This document shows, in pieces, positions 27,164 through 35,223 of a stretch of 64,000 nucleotides of DNA. The position numbers and the translations under genes were made by a program. Source of the stretch: Methylotenera sp. (lineage in GTDB: Bacteria; Pseudomonadota; Gammaproteobacteria; Burkholderiales; Methylophilaceae); contig JAKFVB010000002.1 of NCBI GenBank assembly GCA_021732405.1, positions 1 through 64,000 of the forward strand, written 5' to 3'. Below the pieces are notes generated by a model. The model had not been told where the DNA came from and did no database searches. It saw only the letters and a list, made by a program, of their open reading frames with translations. Every line of letters begins with the position of its first letter. The stretch's first letter is position 1.

Positions 27164-28249
27164 ATGAAGTGCGGAATTGTTGGCCTACCCAACGTAGGCA
27201 AATCCACCTTATTCAATGCCATTACCAAGGCGGGAATTGCAGCAGAAAACTATCCGTTTTGCACCATTGAGCCAAACGTGGGCATTGTAGAAGTGCCAGA
27301 TACGCGCTTACAACCCTTGATTGACATTGTAAAACCGCAAAAAGTGCAGCCTGCCATCGTTGAGTTTGTGGATATTGCAGGCTTAGTGGCCGGCGCATCC
27401 AAAGGCGAAGGCTTGGGCAACAAATTCTTAGCCAATATTCGCGAAACCGATGCTATTTGCCACGTGGTACGCTGCTTTGAAGATGGCAATGTAATTCACG
27501 TTGCCAATAAAATCGACCCGCTCTCGGATATTGAAGTAATTGATACAGAATTAGCACTGGCCGACATGGAAACGGTTGAAAAAACCATGCAGCGCGAAAA
27601 CAAAAAAGCTAAAAGCGGCGACAAAGACGCCATTGCTTTAATTGCCGTTCTAGACAAAGTTTTGCCTTGCTTAAACGAAGCCAAAGCTGTGCGTACGCTA
27701 GGCTTAGATGCAGATGATCTGCAACTGTTAAAACCGCTATGCTTAATTACCGTTAAGCCTGTGATGTACCTAGCCAATGTGGATGAAAAAGGTTTTGAGA
27801 ACAATCCACTATTAGACAAAGTGGTTGCGCTAGGCAAAGCAGAAAACGCCCCTGTGGTATGTATTTGCGCCAAAATTGAAGGTGAAATCTCAGAACTGGA
27901 AGAAGAAGATAAATTACTATTCTTATCAGAGCTAGGCCAAGACGAACCAGGCCTAAACCGTGTGATTCGCGCAGCTTACGACTTACTAGGCTTGCAAACC
28001 TACTTCACCGCTGGCGTGCAAGAAGTACGCGCCTGGACCGTTAAAAAAGGCGCTACCGCCCCACAAGCCGCTGGCGTTATCCACACTGACTTTGAACGCG
28101 GCTTTATTCGCGCAGAAGTTATCCAGTACGATGAATACGTAAAAAACAAAGGTGAACAAGGCAGTAAAGAAGCTGGCAAAATGCGCTTAGAAGGCAAAGA
28201 ATACATTGTTCAGGATGGCGATGTAATGCACTTCCGCTTTAATGTTTAG
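27164..28249 (+). CDS. ychF: Redox-regulated ATPase/GTPase YchF (Obg family)
   Basis: Universal ribosome-associated P-loop protein that prefers ATP. 361 aa: Walker [10 protein letters not shown] (about 7-15), G3 [17 protein letters not shown], the YchF-type NVDE in place of NKxD, and a C-terminal TGS-like domain ending in [10 protein letters not shown]. The start lies directly behind the inverted-repeat element, so its translation could respond to RNA folding. Usual partner of pth. Confidence 0.96.
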   Translation: MKCGIVGLPNVGKSTLFNAITKAGIAAENYPFCTIEPNVGIVEVPDTRLQPLIDIVKPQKVQPAIVEFVDIAGLVAGASKGEGLGNKFLANIRETDAICHVVRCFEDGNVIHVANKIDPLSDIEVIDTELALADMETVEKTMQRENKKAKSGDKDAIALIAVLDKVLPCLNEAKAVRTLGLDADDLQLLKPLCLITVKPVMYLANVDEKGFENNPLLDKVVALGKAENAPVVCICAKIEGEISELEEEDKLLFLSELGQDEPGLNRVIRAAYDLLGLQTYFTAGVQEVRAWTVKKGATAPQAAGVIHTDFERGFIRAEVIQYDEYVKNKGEQGSKEAGKMRLEGKEYIVQDGDVMHFRFNV

Positions 28250-28311
28250 CTATGCGAGGTTCAACGTATAGCTTCGCGAAATTTAATATTTAGGCCTTAG
28301 TTTCTTAAGCC

Positions 28312-28336
28312 GTTCGTGGTGAGCTTGTCGAACCAC
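28312..28336 (+). repeat. REP-like short palindromic repeat
   Basis: GTGGT and ACCAC arms flank GAGCTTGTCGA. This matches the widespread interspersed repeat whose core is a GTTCGTGG / CGAACCAC palindrome in many proteobacteria. One copy is seen here, in the ychF-tRNA gap. Confidence 0.6.
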
Positions 28337-28472
28337 ATGCACTTAGAGCGAATGACTAATAATTACCATTAAGTTTGGTTAAAAATCAAAGTTATTTTTG
28401 ACAATAGTCCGCTAAAACACTAGAATTGCGCCCTTGCCTGCAATTAAGAAGTTTAAGGCTAAAAAGTTACAT

Positions 28473-28549
28473 GGTGATGTAGCTCAGCTGGTTAGAGCAC
28501 AGGATTCATAATCCTGGGGTCGAGGGTTCAAGTCCCTCTTTCACCACCA
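28473..28549 (+). tRNA. tRNA-Met (elongator, anticodon CAT)
   Basis: 77-base cloverleaf with D-stem AGCTCAGCTGGTTAGAGCAC, anticodon loop TTCATAA, T-arm GGGTTCAAGTCCC and an encoded CCA. The acceptor stem GGTGATG / TTTCACC contains a T-T mismatch at pair 6-67. The D-arm sequence and non-initiator ends favour elongator Met over tRNA-Ile2 with lysidine, though a CAT anticodon cannot fully exclude the latter. The accessory island begins directly downstream. Confidence 0.9.
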
Positions 28550-28555
28550 CTATAT

Positions 28556-28602
28556 ACGCGGCTTTCGGGGTAAGTAACCACTTCGAAAGTCGCGTTTTTT
28601 TA
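28556..28602 (+). terminator. Terminator after tRNA-Met
   Basis: ACGCG-G-CTTTCG pairs with CGAAAG-T-CGCGT around a 16-base loop, followed by seven T. Confidence 0.9.
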
Positions 28603-28608
28603 TTCTCA

Positions 28609-28629
28609 GTGTAGACACTAGTGTAGACA
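28609..28629 (+). repeat. Tandem GTGTAGACA repeats next to tRNA-Met, possible att arm sites
   Basis: GTGTAGACA occurs at 28609-28617 and again at 28621-28629, a 12-base period, directly after the tRNA terminator. Short repeated GTGTAG-type motifs are often found between a tRNA and a tyrosine integrase gene as integrase arm sites. No integrase gene is present, so this could be a remnant. Function is inferred. Confidence 0.4.
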
Positions 28630-28776
28630 AATGATTGCTGTTTGCTTTCTATACCATTTCCCGATATTCTCCAAAACACAAATTAATAAACAGTTAATTA
28701 AACTTACTTTAGTTTTAGTGGGTGCGTTTTGCTCAAAACCACTTCTCAATTATTTGGCATGCGGAGGATATCAAAA

Positions 28777-29538
28777 ATGAAACTGCACGTCATTTCCGAT
28801 TTACATAACGAGTTTTCGTTACACCAGCCATCTCCAGCTTCATATGAAGCAGATGTGATCGTGCTGCCTGGTGACATATGGAAATATGCGCGTGGCATTG
28901 GTTGGGCTCGTGAGACATGGCCTAATCATCGTATCGTTTATGTTGCCGGAAACCATGAGTATTACGGCAAAATGCGTAAGCCAACACTTGCAAAACTTCA
29001 TATTGCAGCCAAAGAATGTGGCGTTGATTTCTTAGATAACGATGAAGTAATCATCGATGGTGTGCGTTTTTTAGGTGCTACCTTGTGGACTGACTTTGAG
29101 TTGTTCGGTAAAGAGAAACAACGTCATTGTATGGCGGAAGGACAAAATGGCCTGAATGATTTTAGAGTAATCCATGAAGCAAAAGGCACCTTCAGCCCAA
29201 TTGATTCCGTTTTGCTGCATCGTGCTTCAGTTGAATTTTTAAAGTCGAAACTTGACACACCATTTGACGGTAAAACAGTTGTAGTAACGCATCACTTACC
29301 TTCTGAAAAGTCTGTAGTCGAACGCTTTAAAGGTGATGTTTTGTCTGCCTGCTTTGCGTCAAATCTCGACTATTTGTTCGATGGGACGAAGGCTCAACTG
29401 TGGATACATGGTCATACTCACGACAACTTAGATTACGAGGTTAATGGCACTAGAGTTGTCTGCAATCCGAGGGGCTACGTAACTTACAACAACACTGAAA
29501 ACTTCGAATTCAACCCATCATTAATAGTTGAAATATGA
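28777..29538 (+). CDS. Calcineurin-like metallophosphoesterase
   Basis: 253-aa two-metal phosphoesterase. Motifs in order are DLHNE (about residues 8-12), PGDIWK, VAGNHEYY (about 63-70), VTHHLPS and IHGHTHDN. It ends in a strand with NPRGY, as in the small 'Mre11-like/YfcE-like' predicted phosphoesterases. ATG 28777 has GGAGGA eight bases upstream, so the longer frame from 28729 is rejected. Substrate unknown (phosphomonoester, diester or cyclic nucleotide). Its stop overlaps the next gene by four bases, so it is the first gene of a phosphatase operon. Confidence 0.88.
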   Translation: MKLHVISDLHNEFSLHQPSPASYEADVIVLPGDIWKYARGIGWARETWPNHRIVYVAGNHEYYGKMRKPTLAKLHIAAKECGVDFLDNDEVIIDGVRFLGATLWTDFELFGKEKQRHCMAEGQNGLNDFRVIHEAKGTFSPIDSVLLHRASVEFLKSKLDTPFDGKTVVVTHHLPSEKSVVERFKGDVLSACFASNLDYLFDGTKAQLWIHGHTHDNLDYEVNGTRVVCNPRGYVTYNNTENFEFNPSLIVEI

Positions 29539-30017
29539 GTAAAACCTTATTTCTAGACTACGACGGGGTGCTGCACCCTGCCAGCGTTTGGTTCAACAAC
29601 GGGGAAATCCAGCTTGATTCCGAAGATGAGAGCCTGTTTCTTTTCTGTTGGGCGCCCTTACTCGAAAGCATCCTAGACGATGAGGATCCACAGGGCCAAA
29701 TTGGCATTGTTCTATCGACCACATGGGGCCATCGCTGGGGCTGGAAAGTAGCAGCAAAGCGATTAACGCCTGGTCTCCAGTCAAGGGTTAAAGGTGGCAC
29801 TACGGGCTACCCACAATCACGGGGACACCAGATCGAGATGTACGCCGAAGATGTCAGGATGCCCCACAATGACTGGGTCGCCATCGATGATGACGATTAT
29901 TGGTGGCCAGAAAGACATTTGGATAAGTTGGTTAAGACTGATCCGGATCTAGGCATCCTTTGTAAGAATACTCAGCAGCTGCTTAGGGTAAAACTGCAAG
30001 AATTGTTGCTCCGATAA
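29535..30017 (+). CDS. HAD-superfamily phosphatase, SAK-type (copy 1)
   Basis: 160-aa HAD protein with motif I FLDYDGVLHP (about residues 6-15), motif II LSTTW (about 61-65) and an acidic motif IV IDDDDYWWP. This resembles the HAD domain described in 'Swiss Army Knife' RNA-repair proteins, predicted to act on RNA or nucleotide ends. It overlaps the phosphoesterase stop by four bases. It is about half identical to the next gene, with matching C-termini (LRVKLQELLLR / LRLKLKELLLR). Its DNA looks more GC-rich than its sister copy, so the pair may be old or separately acquired. Confidence 0.82.
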   Translation: MSKTLFLDYDGVLHPASVWFNNGEIQLDSEDESLFLFCWAPLLESILDDEDPQGQIGIVLSTTWGHRWGWKVAAKRLTPGLQSRVKGGTTGYPQSRGHQIEMYAEDVRMPHNDWVAIDDDDYWWPERHLDKLVKTDPDLGILCKNTQQLLRVKLQELLLR

Positions 30018-30500
30018 ATGAAGATTTTATTTCTTGATTTTGACGGCGTACTACACCCTTTCAACGTCCGGTTTAATGAGGATTTAGAACTGACGCTTGA
30101 ATGCGACGATAAAAGTTTGCACCTCTTTTGTTGGGTGCCAATACTAGAAAGCATCCTTAATGAAGTTGATCCCGAATGCCATATCAAAATCGTGTTATCG
30201 ACATCGTGGGCGCATCGATACGGGTGGGAAGATGCAGCGAAACTACTGACACCTGTCCTAGATTCAAGAGTCGTCGGCAGGACTAATGGCTACAACCGGG
30301 CTAGAGGCCTGCAGATCTTGAAGTGTGTGGAAGATATGAACATAGCTTATAACAATTGGTTGGCATTAGATGATGATGATTATTTGTGGCCAACACATTT
30401 TCTCAATCAGTTGATTAAGACAGATGAAAATTTAGGATTGTCTGAAATATCAACACAGCAAATATTAAGACTAAAACTGAAAGAACTGTTGCTTAGATAG
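30018..30500 (+). CDS. HAD-superfamily phosphatase, SAK-type (copy 2)
   Basis: 160 aa, tandem paralogue of the preceding gene. Motif I is FLDFDGVLHP, motif II LSTSW, motif IV LDDDDYLWP, all catalytic aspartates kept. It starts at the base after the previous TAA stop (TAAATG), so the two are co-translated. A function in RNA or nucleotide end dephosphorylation is inferred only from family resemblance. Confidence 0.82.
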   Translation: MKILFLDFDGVLHPFNVRFNEDLELTLECDDKSLHLFCWVPILESILNEVDPECHIKIVLSTSWAHRYGWEDAAKLLTPVLDSRVVGRTNGYNRARGLQILKCVEDMNIAYNNWLALDDDDYLWPTHFLNQLIKTDENLGLSEISTQQILRLKLKELLLR

Positions 30501-30808
30501 CTATCTTTTGAAACAAATGTTGCTTAAACAGTAAACGGCCTGCCGAATTTGAGAGGGAAAAGTTGCAATGGCCAAGGTGTTAGCTTTCTAATTTGTGAGC
30601 CTTTAGATACTGCCTACCTTTACTATTAACCATCCAGCCACTAGGGTACTTGGTAGAAATATATCAGATCAGTAGCAGTTTACGAATGTCATCGGTTGCG
30701 ATTGCGATATGCTCAATTCGAAATAATTCGAAGAGCATGATCCAAGTTTTCAGGGAGGGGGTTACCCTGCAGTATTCTAGTTAAACAAAAAAATTTCGAG
30801 GTGTAAAA
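30501..30808 (+). other. 308-base gap without a gene
   Basis: No credible reading frame. It holds an imperfect hairpin at about 30711-30738 (ATGCTC-ATTCGAA with ATTCGAA-GAGCAT) and a small CAGGG / CCCTG hairpin at 30751-30769. GAGGTG near 30799 is the ribosome site of the ankyrin gene. No clear sigma70 promoter was identified. Confidence 0.6.
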
Positions 30809-31552
30809 ATGGTTGATTCACCAGAAGCAATAAAAGACGACCTAAACCATAATTTTCTGCTGGCATGCTTTCAATCAGATGTGTCTACAGTCAAGCTGTA
30901 CATCAAGACTGGAATTGATGTAAACCTGCGAGATAAAGAAGGCACAACAGGCTTAATGATTGCAAAATCTTCTGAAGTTGTTAAAGCGCTCATTCAAGCA
31001 GGCGCCGATGTTAATCTAAAAAACTTCTCAGGCAATACTGCCTTGATGTTTTCAATGAACAATTCTGAAAAGATTGAATTGCTGATTAATGCGGGTGCTG
31101 AAGTTGATGCAGCCGACGTTAAAGGTCGTACCGCTCTAATGTTGACAAAAGATCCGAAAGTGGTAGCGCTGTTAATAAAAGCGCGCGCGAATGTAAATGC
31201 TTCAGATAATCTAAGCACTACCGCGTTGATGTATGCAGTAATGAGCAATCTTAATATGCTTCCTAAGCGTTCATATAAAGATAATGAGCGACATCAGACT
31301 ATCCAATTACTGATAGACGCAGGGGCTTGGATCAATTATAGACGCAAGGGTGACAAGAAAACCGCTTTAATGCTGGTTGAAAAATTAACTGATGCCATTA
31401 TTCTTGTTGAATGTGGGGCTGACGTAACTCTTCAAGATTCCACAGGCAAATTAGCACACCAACAAAACCGATACAGAGGCAGCGAACCTGAAAAAATTGA
31501 GGTGTATCTCAAAGCATGTTTTGATGATGATCAGGATGGAATAGGTAGTTAA
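30809..31552 (+). CDS. Ankyrin-repeat protein 1
   Basis: 247-aa soluble protein with five to six ankyrin repeats, recognised by repeated TxLMxAxxx-x-VxxLLxAGAxVNxxD patterns (KALIQAGADVNLKN; ELLINAGAEVDAAD; QLLIDAGAWINYRR). No signal peptide or membrane helix. Ankyrin repeats bind proteins; a partner is not evident. GAGGTG lies seven bases before the ATG. It stands alone between the HAD pair and the exonuclease operon; a second ankyrin gene lies at 44.8-45.5 kb. Confidence 0.88.
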   Translation: MVDSPEAIKDDLNHNFLLACFQSDVSTVKLYIKTGIDVNLRDKEGTTGLMIAKSSEVVKALIQAGADVNLKNFSGNTALMFSMNNSEKIELLINAGAEVDAADVKGRTALMLTKDPKVVALLIKARANVNASDNLSTTALMYAVMSNLNMLPKRSYKDNERHQTIQLLIDAGAWINYRRKGDKKTALMLVEKLTDAIILVECGADVTLQDSTGKLAHQQNRYRGSEPEKIEVYLKACFDDDQDGIGS

Positions 31553-31655
31553 CTATTTAAGATTCTAGATTTCAAAATTATTAATTGAATATAATTTATA
31601 TCATGTTCAATTAACAGCAATATTTCTATAAGTATCTGTTTTAATTACATTTAAA

Positions 31656-31684
31656 TTGACAACAACTATTCAAAACACTATAAT
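31656..31684 (+). promoter_or_regulatory. Consensus sigma70 promoter
   Basis: TTGACA (31656-31661), 17-base spacer, TATAAT (31679-31684). Both boxes match the consensus exactly. Transcription would begin near 31691, heading towards a terminator hairpin at 31821 and then the exonuclease operon. Confidence 0.9.
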
Positions 31685-31690
31685 TTATAA

Positions 31691-31848
31691 CAATTAATAA
31701 AGCACCGAAAAAACCATTTGAAGTACGCTATTTTTACAATTTCATCAATACATACGATATCTGAAAAGCTGATCGAAGGCCATTGTTAGCCTAAATTTTT
31801 ATACATTTAGAAAAAACAAGAGGCCACTAAATTAGTGGCCTTTTTTAT
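31691..31848 (+). ncRNA. Candidate small RNA or transcription-attenuation leader
   Basis: About 157 bases between the consensus promoter and a strong intrinsic terminator (AGGCCACTA-AAT-TAGTGGCCT at 31821-31841, then six T to 31846). No reading frame with a good start fills it. The terminator lies only about 20 bases before the ATG of the first exonuclease gene. The transcript is therefore either a free small RNA or a leader whose terminator controls the operon. An upstream AGGCCA (about 31778) could compete with the left terminator arm for the same partner. Confidence 0.6.
31821..31847 (+). terminator. Intrinsic terminator just before the exonuclease operon
   Basis: Perfect 9-bp stem AGGCCACTA / TAGTGGCCT with a three-base loop, followed by TTTTTT. 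It lies between a consensus promoter and the genes that promoter would serve. Confidence 0.93.
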
Positions 31849-31866
31849 TGATGCAGGAAAGTTGCT

Positions 31867-32415
31867 ATGTCGAATAATAAATATAACGAAATTATCGTCC
31901 TCGATCTTGAAGCGACATGTTGGGATACGCCAGAAGAGCAGGCTAAATTCACATCTGAAATCATCGAAGTTGGCGTCTGCGTCCTTAATATTTTCACAGG
32001 TGAGATCACTAAGCCTGCAGGTTTAATTGTTAAGCCCAGACAGTCCAAGATCAGCCCTTTTTGCGAAAAGTTGACATCAATCACGCAAGAGATGGTTGAT
32101 GAGGGTATGAAATTTGAGAAAGCAATTAAGATCTTGAAAATGGAGTATGGGTCATCTACCAGAGCGATGGCAGGTTACGGAAATTACGATCAAAACATGT
32201 TGAAACGTCAATGCATAAACCACGCGATTACACCGCCTTTTGGTCCTACCTATGTAAATATCTCAGCGCTAGCTTCGTTCAAGCTTAAAACCAATGGTCG
32301 CTTAGGCTTGGAAGGCGCTCTAGCTGGTTTTAATTTGAGATTCGAAGGAAGGCCGCACCGTGGCGTAGATGACGCCATTCAAGCCGCCAGAGTGCTTTGG
32401 GAAATCATTAAATAA
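31867..32415 (+). CDS. DEDDh 3'-5' exonuclease, ERI-1/KapD-like (copy 1)
   Basis: 182-aa exonuclease of the RNase T/DnaQ superfamily. Motif I is LDLEATCW (DxE, about residues 12-19), the middle acidic residue lies in GYGNYDQNML (about 101-110), and motif III is PHRGVDDAIQAARVL with the DEDDh histidine and last aspartate. The DLEATCW form is typical of ERI-1-like exoribonucleases, so RNA is the likeliest substrate. AGGAAAG lies seven bases before the ATG. First gene of an eight-gene, tightly spaced operon. Confidence 0.9.
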   Translation: MSNNKYNEIIVLDLEATCWDTPEEQAKFTSEIIEVGVCVLNIFTGEITKPAGLIVKPRQSKISPFCEKLTSITQEMVDEGMKFEKAIKILKMEYGSSTRAMAGYGNYDQNMLKRQCINHAITPPFGPTYVNISALASFKLKTNGRLGLEGALAGFNLRFEGRPHRGVDDAIQAARVLWEIIK

Positions 32416-32439
32416 GTTAAACAATTAAGGAAACATCGT

Positions 32440-32988
32440 ATGGCCAATAATAATTACAGTGAAGTCATCGTCGTCGACTTGGAAGCGACATGTTGGAATA
32501 CTGCAGAAGAAAAAGCCGCTAACACATCCGAAATCATTGAGATCGGCGTTTGTGTTTTAAATGTTTTAACGGGTGAAATCACCAAACCAGCGGGTTTAAT
32601 CATCAAGCCGCGCCAATCTAAAATCAGCCCGTTTTGCGAAGAGCTGACAACCATTACGCAAGCGATGGTGGACGTAGGAATGAGTTTTGAGGATGGACTA
32701 GATATTCTCAGATCTGATTATGGTGTGGGCAACAGAATGATGGCGGGATATGGCAATTACGACAAAGTGATGCTGACGCGTCAATGTACCAACTATGGCG
32801 TAAAGCCAATGTTTGGCCCTACTTATTTGAACATTTCAGCCATGGCCACATTAAAGCTTAAGGCTAATAAACGAGTGGGCTTAAAAAGTGCGTTAAATAG
32901 ACTGGGTTTAAAGTTTGAAGGAACGCCGCACCGTGGCGTAGATGACGCTATACAGGCCGCCAGAGTACTTTGGGAAATTATTAAATGA
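32440..32988 (+). CDS. DEDDh 3'-5' exonuclease, ERI-1/KapD-like (copy 2)
   Basis: 182 aa, same length as copy 1 and highly similar over the whole length (identical motif I VDLEATCW, KPRQSKISPFCE, and HRGVDDAIQAARVLWEIIK at the end). This is a clear tandem duplication with all catalytic residues kept in both copies. It follows copy 1 by 24 bases and overlaps the next gene by four (ATGA). Confidence 0.9.
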   Translation: MANNNYSEVIVVDLEATCWNTAEEKAANTSEIIEIGVCVLNVLTGEITKPAGLIIKPRQSKISPFCEELTTITQAMVDVGMSFEDGLDILRSDYGVGNRMMAGYGNYDKVMLTRQCTNYGVKPMFGPTYLNISAMATLKLKANKRVGLKSALNRLGLKFEGTPHRGVDDAIQAARVLWEIIK

Positions 32989-33473
32989 CCTTTAATAAAG
33001 TGATGTTTGTTGGTCGTTATAGCGCAGAAACATGTGGGCCGTGGTGGGATTTTGCAATGATTAGCTTAAACGATCCTGGATCTGCTGATGGTGAAGCCAC
33101 GATTTTAGATGGCTGGCATGATGTGCTGCGCCTTAACTTTCATGACATTACTCCAGACACGCTTGATGTTGAGGGATCCTACGCCTTAATGACGGATGAA
33201 CAAGCTCTGGCTATCGTTAACTTTGTCAGAAAAGTGTCGCCAAACGTAGATGGCATCATGGTTCATTGCAGAGCTGGTATTAGCCGCTCAGCAGCGGTTG
33301 TGAAATGGATTTCTGACGAATACCACCTGCCCTTCAACCCCGAATACGATAAATACAATGCTTTTGTTTATCGTCTGCTAGAGCTCGCTGCCAAGGGCAG
33401 TAACGATATTGAAGATGGAGAAGTTCATCTCAAAAAGCTGAGAGCAATAGTCAATGCAAAGAATATGAAATGA
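32985..33473 (+). CDS. Dual-specificity/tyrosine phosphatase-like protein
   Basis: 162-aa cysteine phosphatase. The P-loop HCRAGISRS holds the nucleophile C95 and R101 of the Cx5R signature. The fold matches the small bacterial predicted protein tyrosine phosphatases found in phages and plasmids. Members act on phosphoproteins or, in some branches, RNA 5' phosphates; which applies here is unknown. ATG and TGA overlaps on both sides place it firmly inside the operon. Confidence 0.85.
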   Translation: MTFNKVMFVGRYSAETCGPWWDFAMISLNDPGSADGEATILDGWHDVLRLNFHDITPDTLDVEGSYALMTDEQALAIVNFVRKVSPNVDGIMVHCRAGISRSAAVVKWISDEYHLPFNPEYDKYNAFVYRLLELAAKGSNDIEDGEVHLKKLRAIVNAKNMK

Positions 33474-34270
33474 TTCTGATGTTCGGCGATGTCCACGGCA
33501 ATTTTGGCCATGTGCTTCCAGCCGTAATTAATGAAAAGCTGGCAGCCATCATTTTCCTGGGTGATCTGCAGGCGCAGCGGCCTTTAGAAAAAGAGCTCGA
33601 CAGGGTGATGGACTTAACTGAGGTCTATTGGATTCCAGGCAATCACGACACGGACTCTAAAGCAGATTACGAAAATCTGTTTAATTCGGCCCTTGCTGAT
33701 CGTAATTTACACGGAAAAGTAATCGAAATTGACGGGCTGAGAGTAGCTGGAATGGGTGGAATTTTTCGCTCAGCGGTTTGGTATCCGCGTGAAAACCGAG
33801 AGGCTTTTCCAAATTTTGACAATTATGATGACTATGTTGCAAGCGAGCTGGAAGCTGAGCGCTTTAAAGAATTCCGCCGACTAAAAAAGGCTGGATTAGA
33901 GCCTGACGGCCTGCCCTCTCCCGCGCTGACCGGTAAAGCATTGACACATAAAAGCACAATTTTTTACGAAGAATGGCTAAATATGTACGGACAGCGCGCT
34001 GATATTTTAGTCACGCATGAAGCACCTAGTTGCCATCCTTACGGATTTGTCGGTATTGATGTTTTAGCGCAATCAATGAAGGTTAAGTACAGCTTTAATG
34101 GCCACCATCACGACAGGCTCAACTATGAAAAAGATCATGAACGCCTAGGTTTTAGCGCGCATGGTGTTGGCTTTTGCGGCGTAAGTGACATGTGGGGTGG
34201 GATGATCATGACCGGTGACTTTGATGACAATCGGCTGCGTTTGAATGAACAAAGAAATCAGGACGAATGA
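33470..34270 (+). CDS. Metallophosphoesterase 2
   Basis: 266-aa calcineurin-like phosphoesterase, different subfamily from the one at 28.8 kb. Motifs are GDVHGNF (about 6-12), LGDLQAQ (about 30-36), IPGNHDTDS, VTHEAPS and FNGHHHDR. It has the full set of two-metal ligands. Four-base overlaps with both neighbours. Substrate unknown. Confidence 0.88.
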   Translation: MILMFGDVHGNFGHVLPAVINEKLAAIIFLGDLQAQRPLEKELDRVMDLTEVYWIPGNHDTDSKADYENLFNSALADRNLHGKVIEIDGLRVAGMGGIFRSAVWYPRENREAFPNFDNYDDYVASELEAERFKEFRRLKKAGLEPDGLPSPALTGKALTHKSTIFYEEWLNMYGQRADILVTHEAPSCHPYGFVGIDVLAQSMKVKYSFNGHHHDRLNYEKDHERLGFSAHGVGFCGVSDMWGGMIMTGDFDDNRLRLNEQRNQDE

Positions 34271-34746
34271 TGGCAGAACAATATCCAAACTATGAGGAAT
34301 TAATGGCTAAGTTGAGCCCTGTTGTAAGAGCGAAGATCCCGGCGTCATTAAATGATGTAATCAAATTAAAACGAAGGGATTACAAGCTTCGTTTAACAAC
34401 AGATGAGGAGATTTTAGATTTATCCAAAAGTATCAGCCCACACGCGCCAACGGACGTTATTGATAACTGGAATCTAATCACACTTCAAAGGCCTCGGGGC
34501 AACCTAGTATTCTTATTGGGAGAAGTTAGACGCAAAAATGGCTGCCCACGGATTACCAGCGATGTAGTTTCTATTGATCGTAATGGAGGTTTTTTAACAA
34601 CGATGTCGGGATCCCTTTACCAACTGGGAAGCCCTAAAAACGCACCTCCTACTGAGCTGGAGCTTTTCTTGGTTTGCAGAACATTTCACTCATGGGGGTT
34701 GGGTGATGAATTAGGTGTGCCACTTTACGTAATTCATTACCATTAA
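34267..34746 (+). CDS. Unrecognised protein, family shared with next gene (copy 1)
   Basis: 159-aa soluble protein I do not recognise. The N-terminal part has SLNDVIKLKRRDYKLRL, the middle VIDNWNLITL and LLGEVR, and the C-terminal half SGSLYQLGSP and LGVPLYV. All of these recur in the next gene in the same order. No signal peptide, membrane helix or known catalytic motif. It overlaps the phosphoesterase gene by four bases and is 11 bases from its paralogue. Confidence 0.75.
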   Translation: MMAEQYPNYEELMAKLSPVVRAKIPASLNDVIKLKRRDYKLRLTTDEEILDLSKSISPHAPTDVIDNWNLITLQRPRGNLVFLLGEVRRKNGCPRITSDVVSIDRNGGFLTTMSGSLYQLGSPKNAPPTELELFLVCRTFHSWGLGDELGVPLYVIHYH

Positions 34747-34757
34747 GAATAATTAAA

Positions 34758-35216
34758 ATGGATGAGCCAATAAAAGATAGGAATGAAGACCAACTGGGCA
34801 CAGCGATCTTGGCATTAAAGCCAAATTCATTGGATGACATTATCCGGAAAAATCGTGATCGCCTTCAATTGCGCTTGGCTAATGAATTTGAAATTCAAAA
34901 TCTGCATTCAGACGTGGATGCCAGCGATCCAAAAGACATCTTTGATGATTGGAGCCTAATCGCTTTCGTTACCAAGGATAAAACCTATCTGAGGTTAATT
35001 GGTGAAGTTAGAAGCTGTAAAAAGACAAAAATGACCAGCATCATTTTGAAGACGGATATGAGGCAAAACGTTGTAAGTACATTGTCTGGCAGCCTTTATC
35101 AATTAGGCACACCCAATATTGGTGAGCCGGATCTCGATCAACGGATTTTTATTTGTTCATTTCTGCATGATGTTTGGTTGGGTCTTTCTTTTGGTGTGCC
35201 GGAATTTTTCTACTAA
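34758..35216 (+). CDS. Unrecognised protein, family shared with previous gene (copy 2)
   Basis: 152-aa paralogue of the preceding gene: SLDDIIRKNRDRLQLRL, IFDDWSLIAF, LIGEVR, LSGSLYQLGTPN and SFGVPEF match in order and spacing. The conserved core 'SGSLYQLG.P' and the final 'GVP' strand suggest a small beta-rich fold, but no function can be assigned. It is followed after seven bases by a HAD gene. Confidence 0.75.
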   Translation: MDEPIKDRNEDQLGTAILALKPNSLDDIIRKNRDRLQLRLANEFEIQNLHSDVDASDPKDIFDDWSLIAFVTKDKTYLRLIGEVRSCKKTKMTSIILKTDMRQNVVSTLSGSLYQLGTPNIGEPDLDQRIFICSFLHDVWLGLSFGVPEFFY

Positions 35217-35223
35217 AGACGCA

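Noticed and set aside
28729..28776. Longer metallophosphoesterase
   Set aside because: GGAGGA is ideally spaced for ATG 28777, where the conserved phosphoesterase sequence begins.
35119..35223. N-terminal extension of the third HAD gene
   Set aside because: It overlaps the preceding gene in another frame. The conserved protein begins at MIIFLDFDG (35224).
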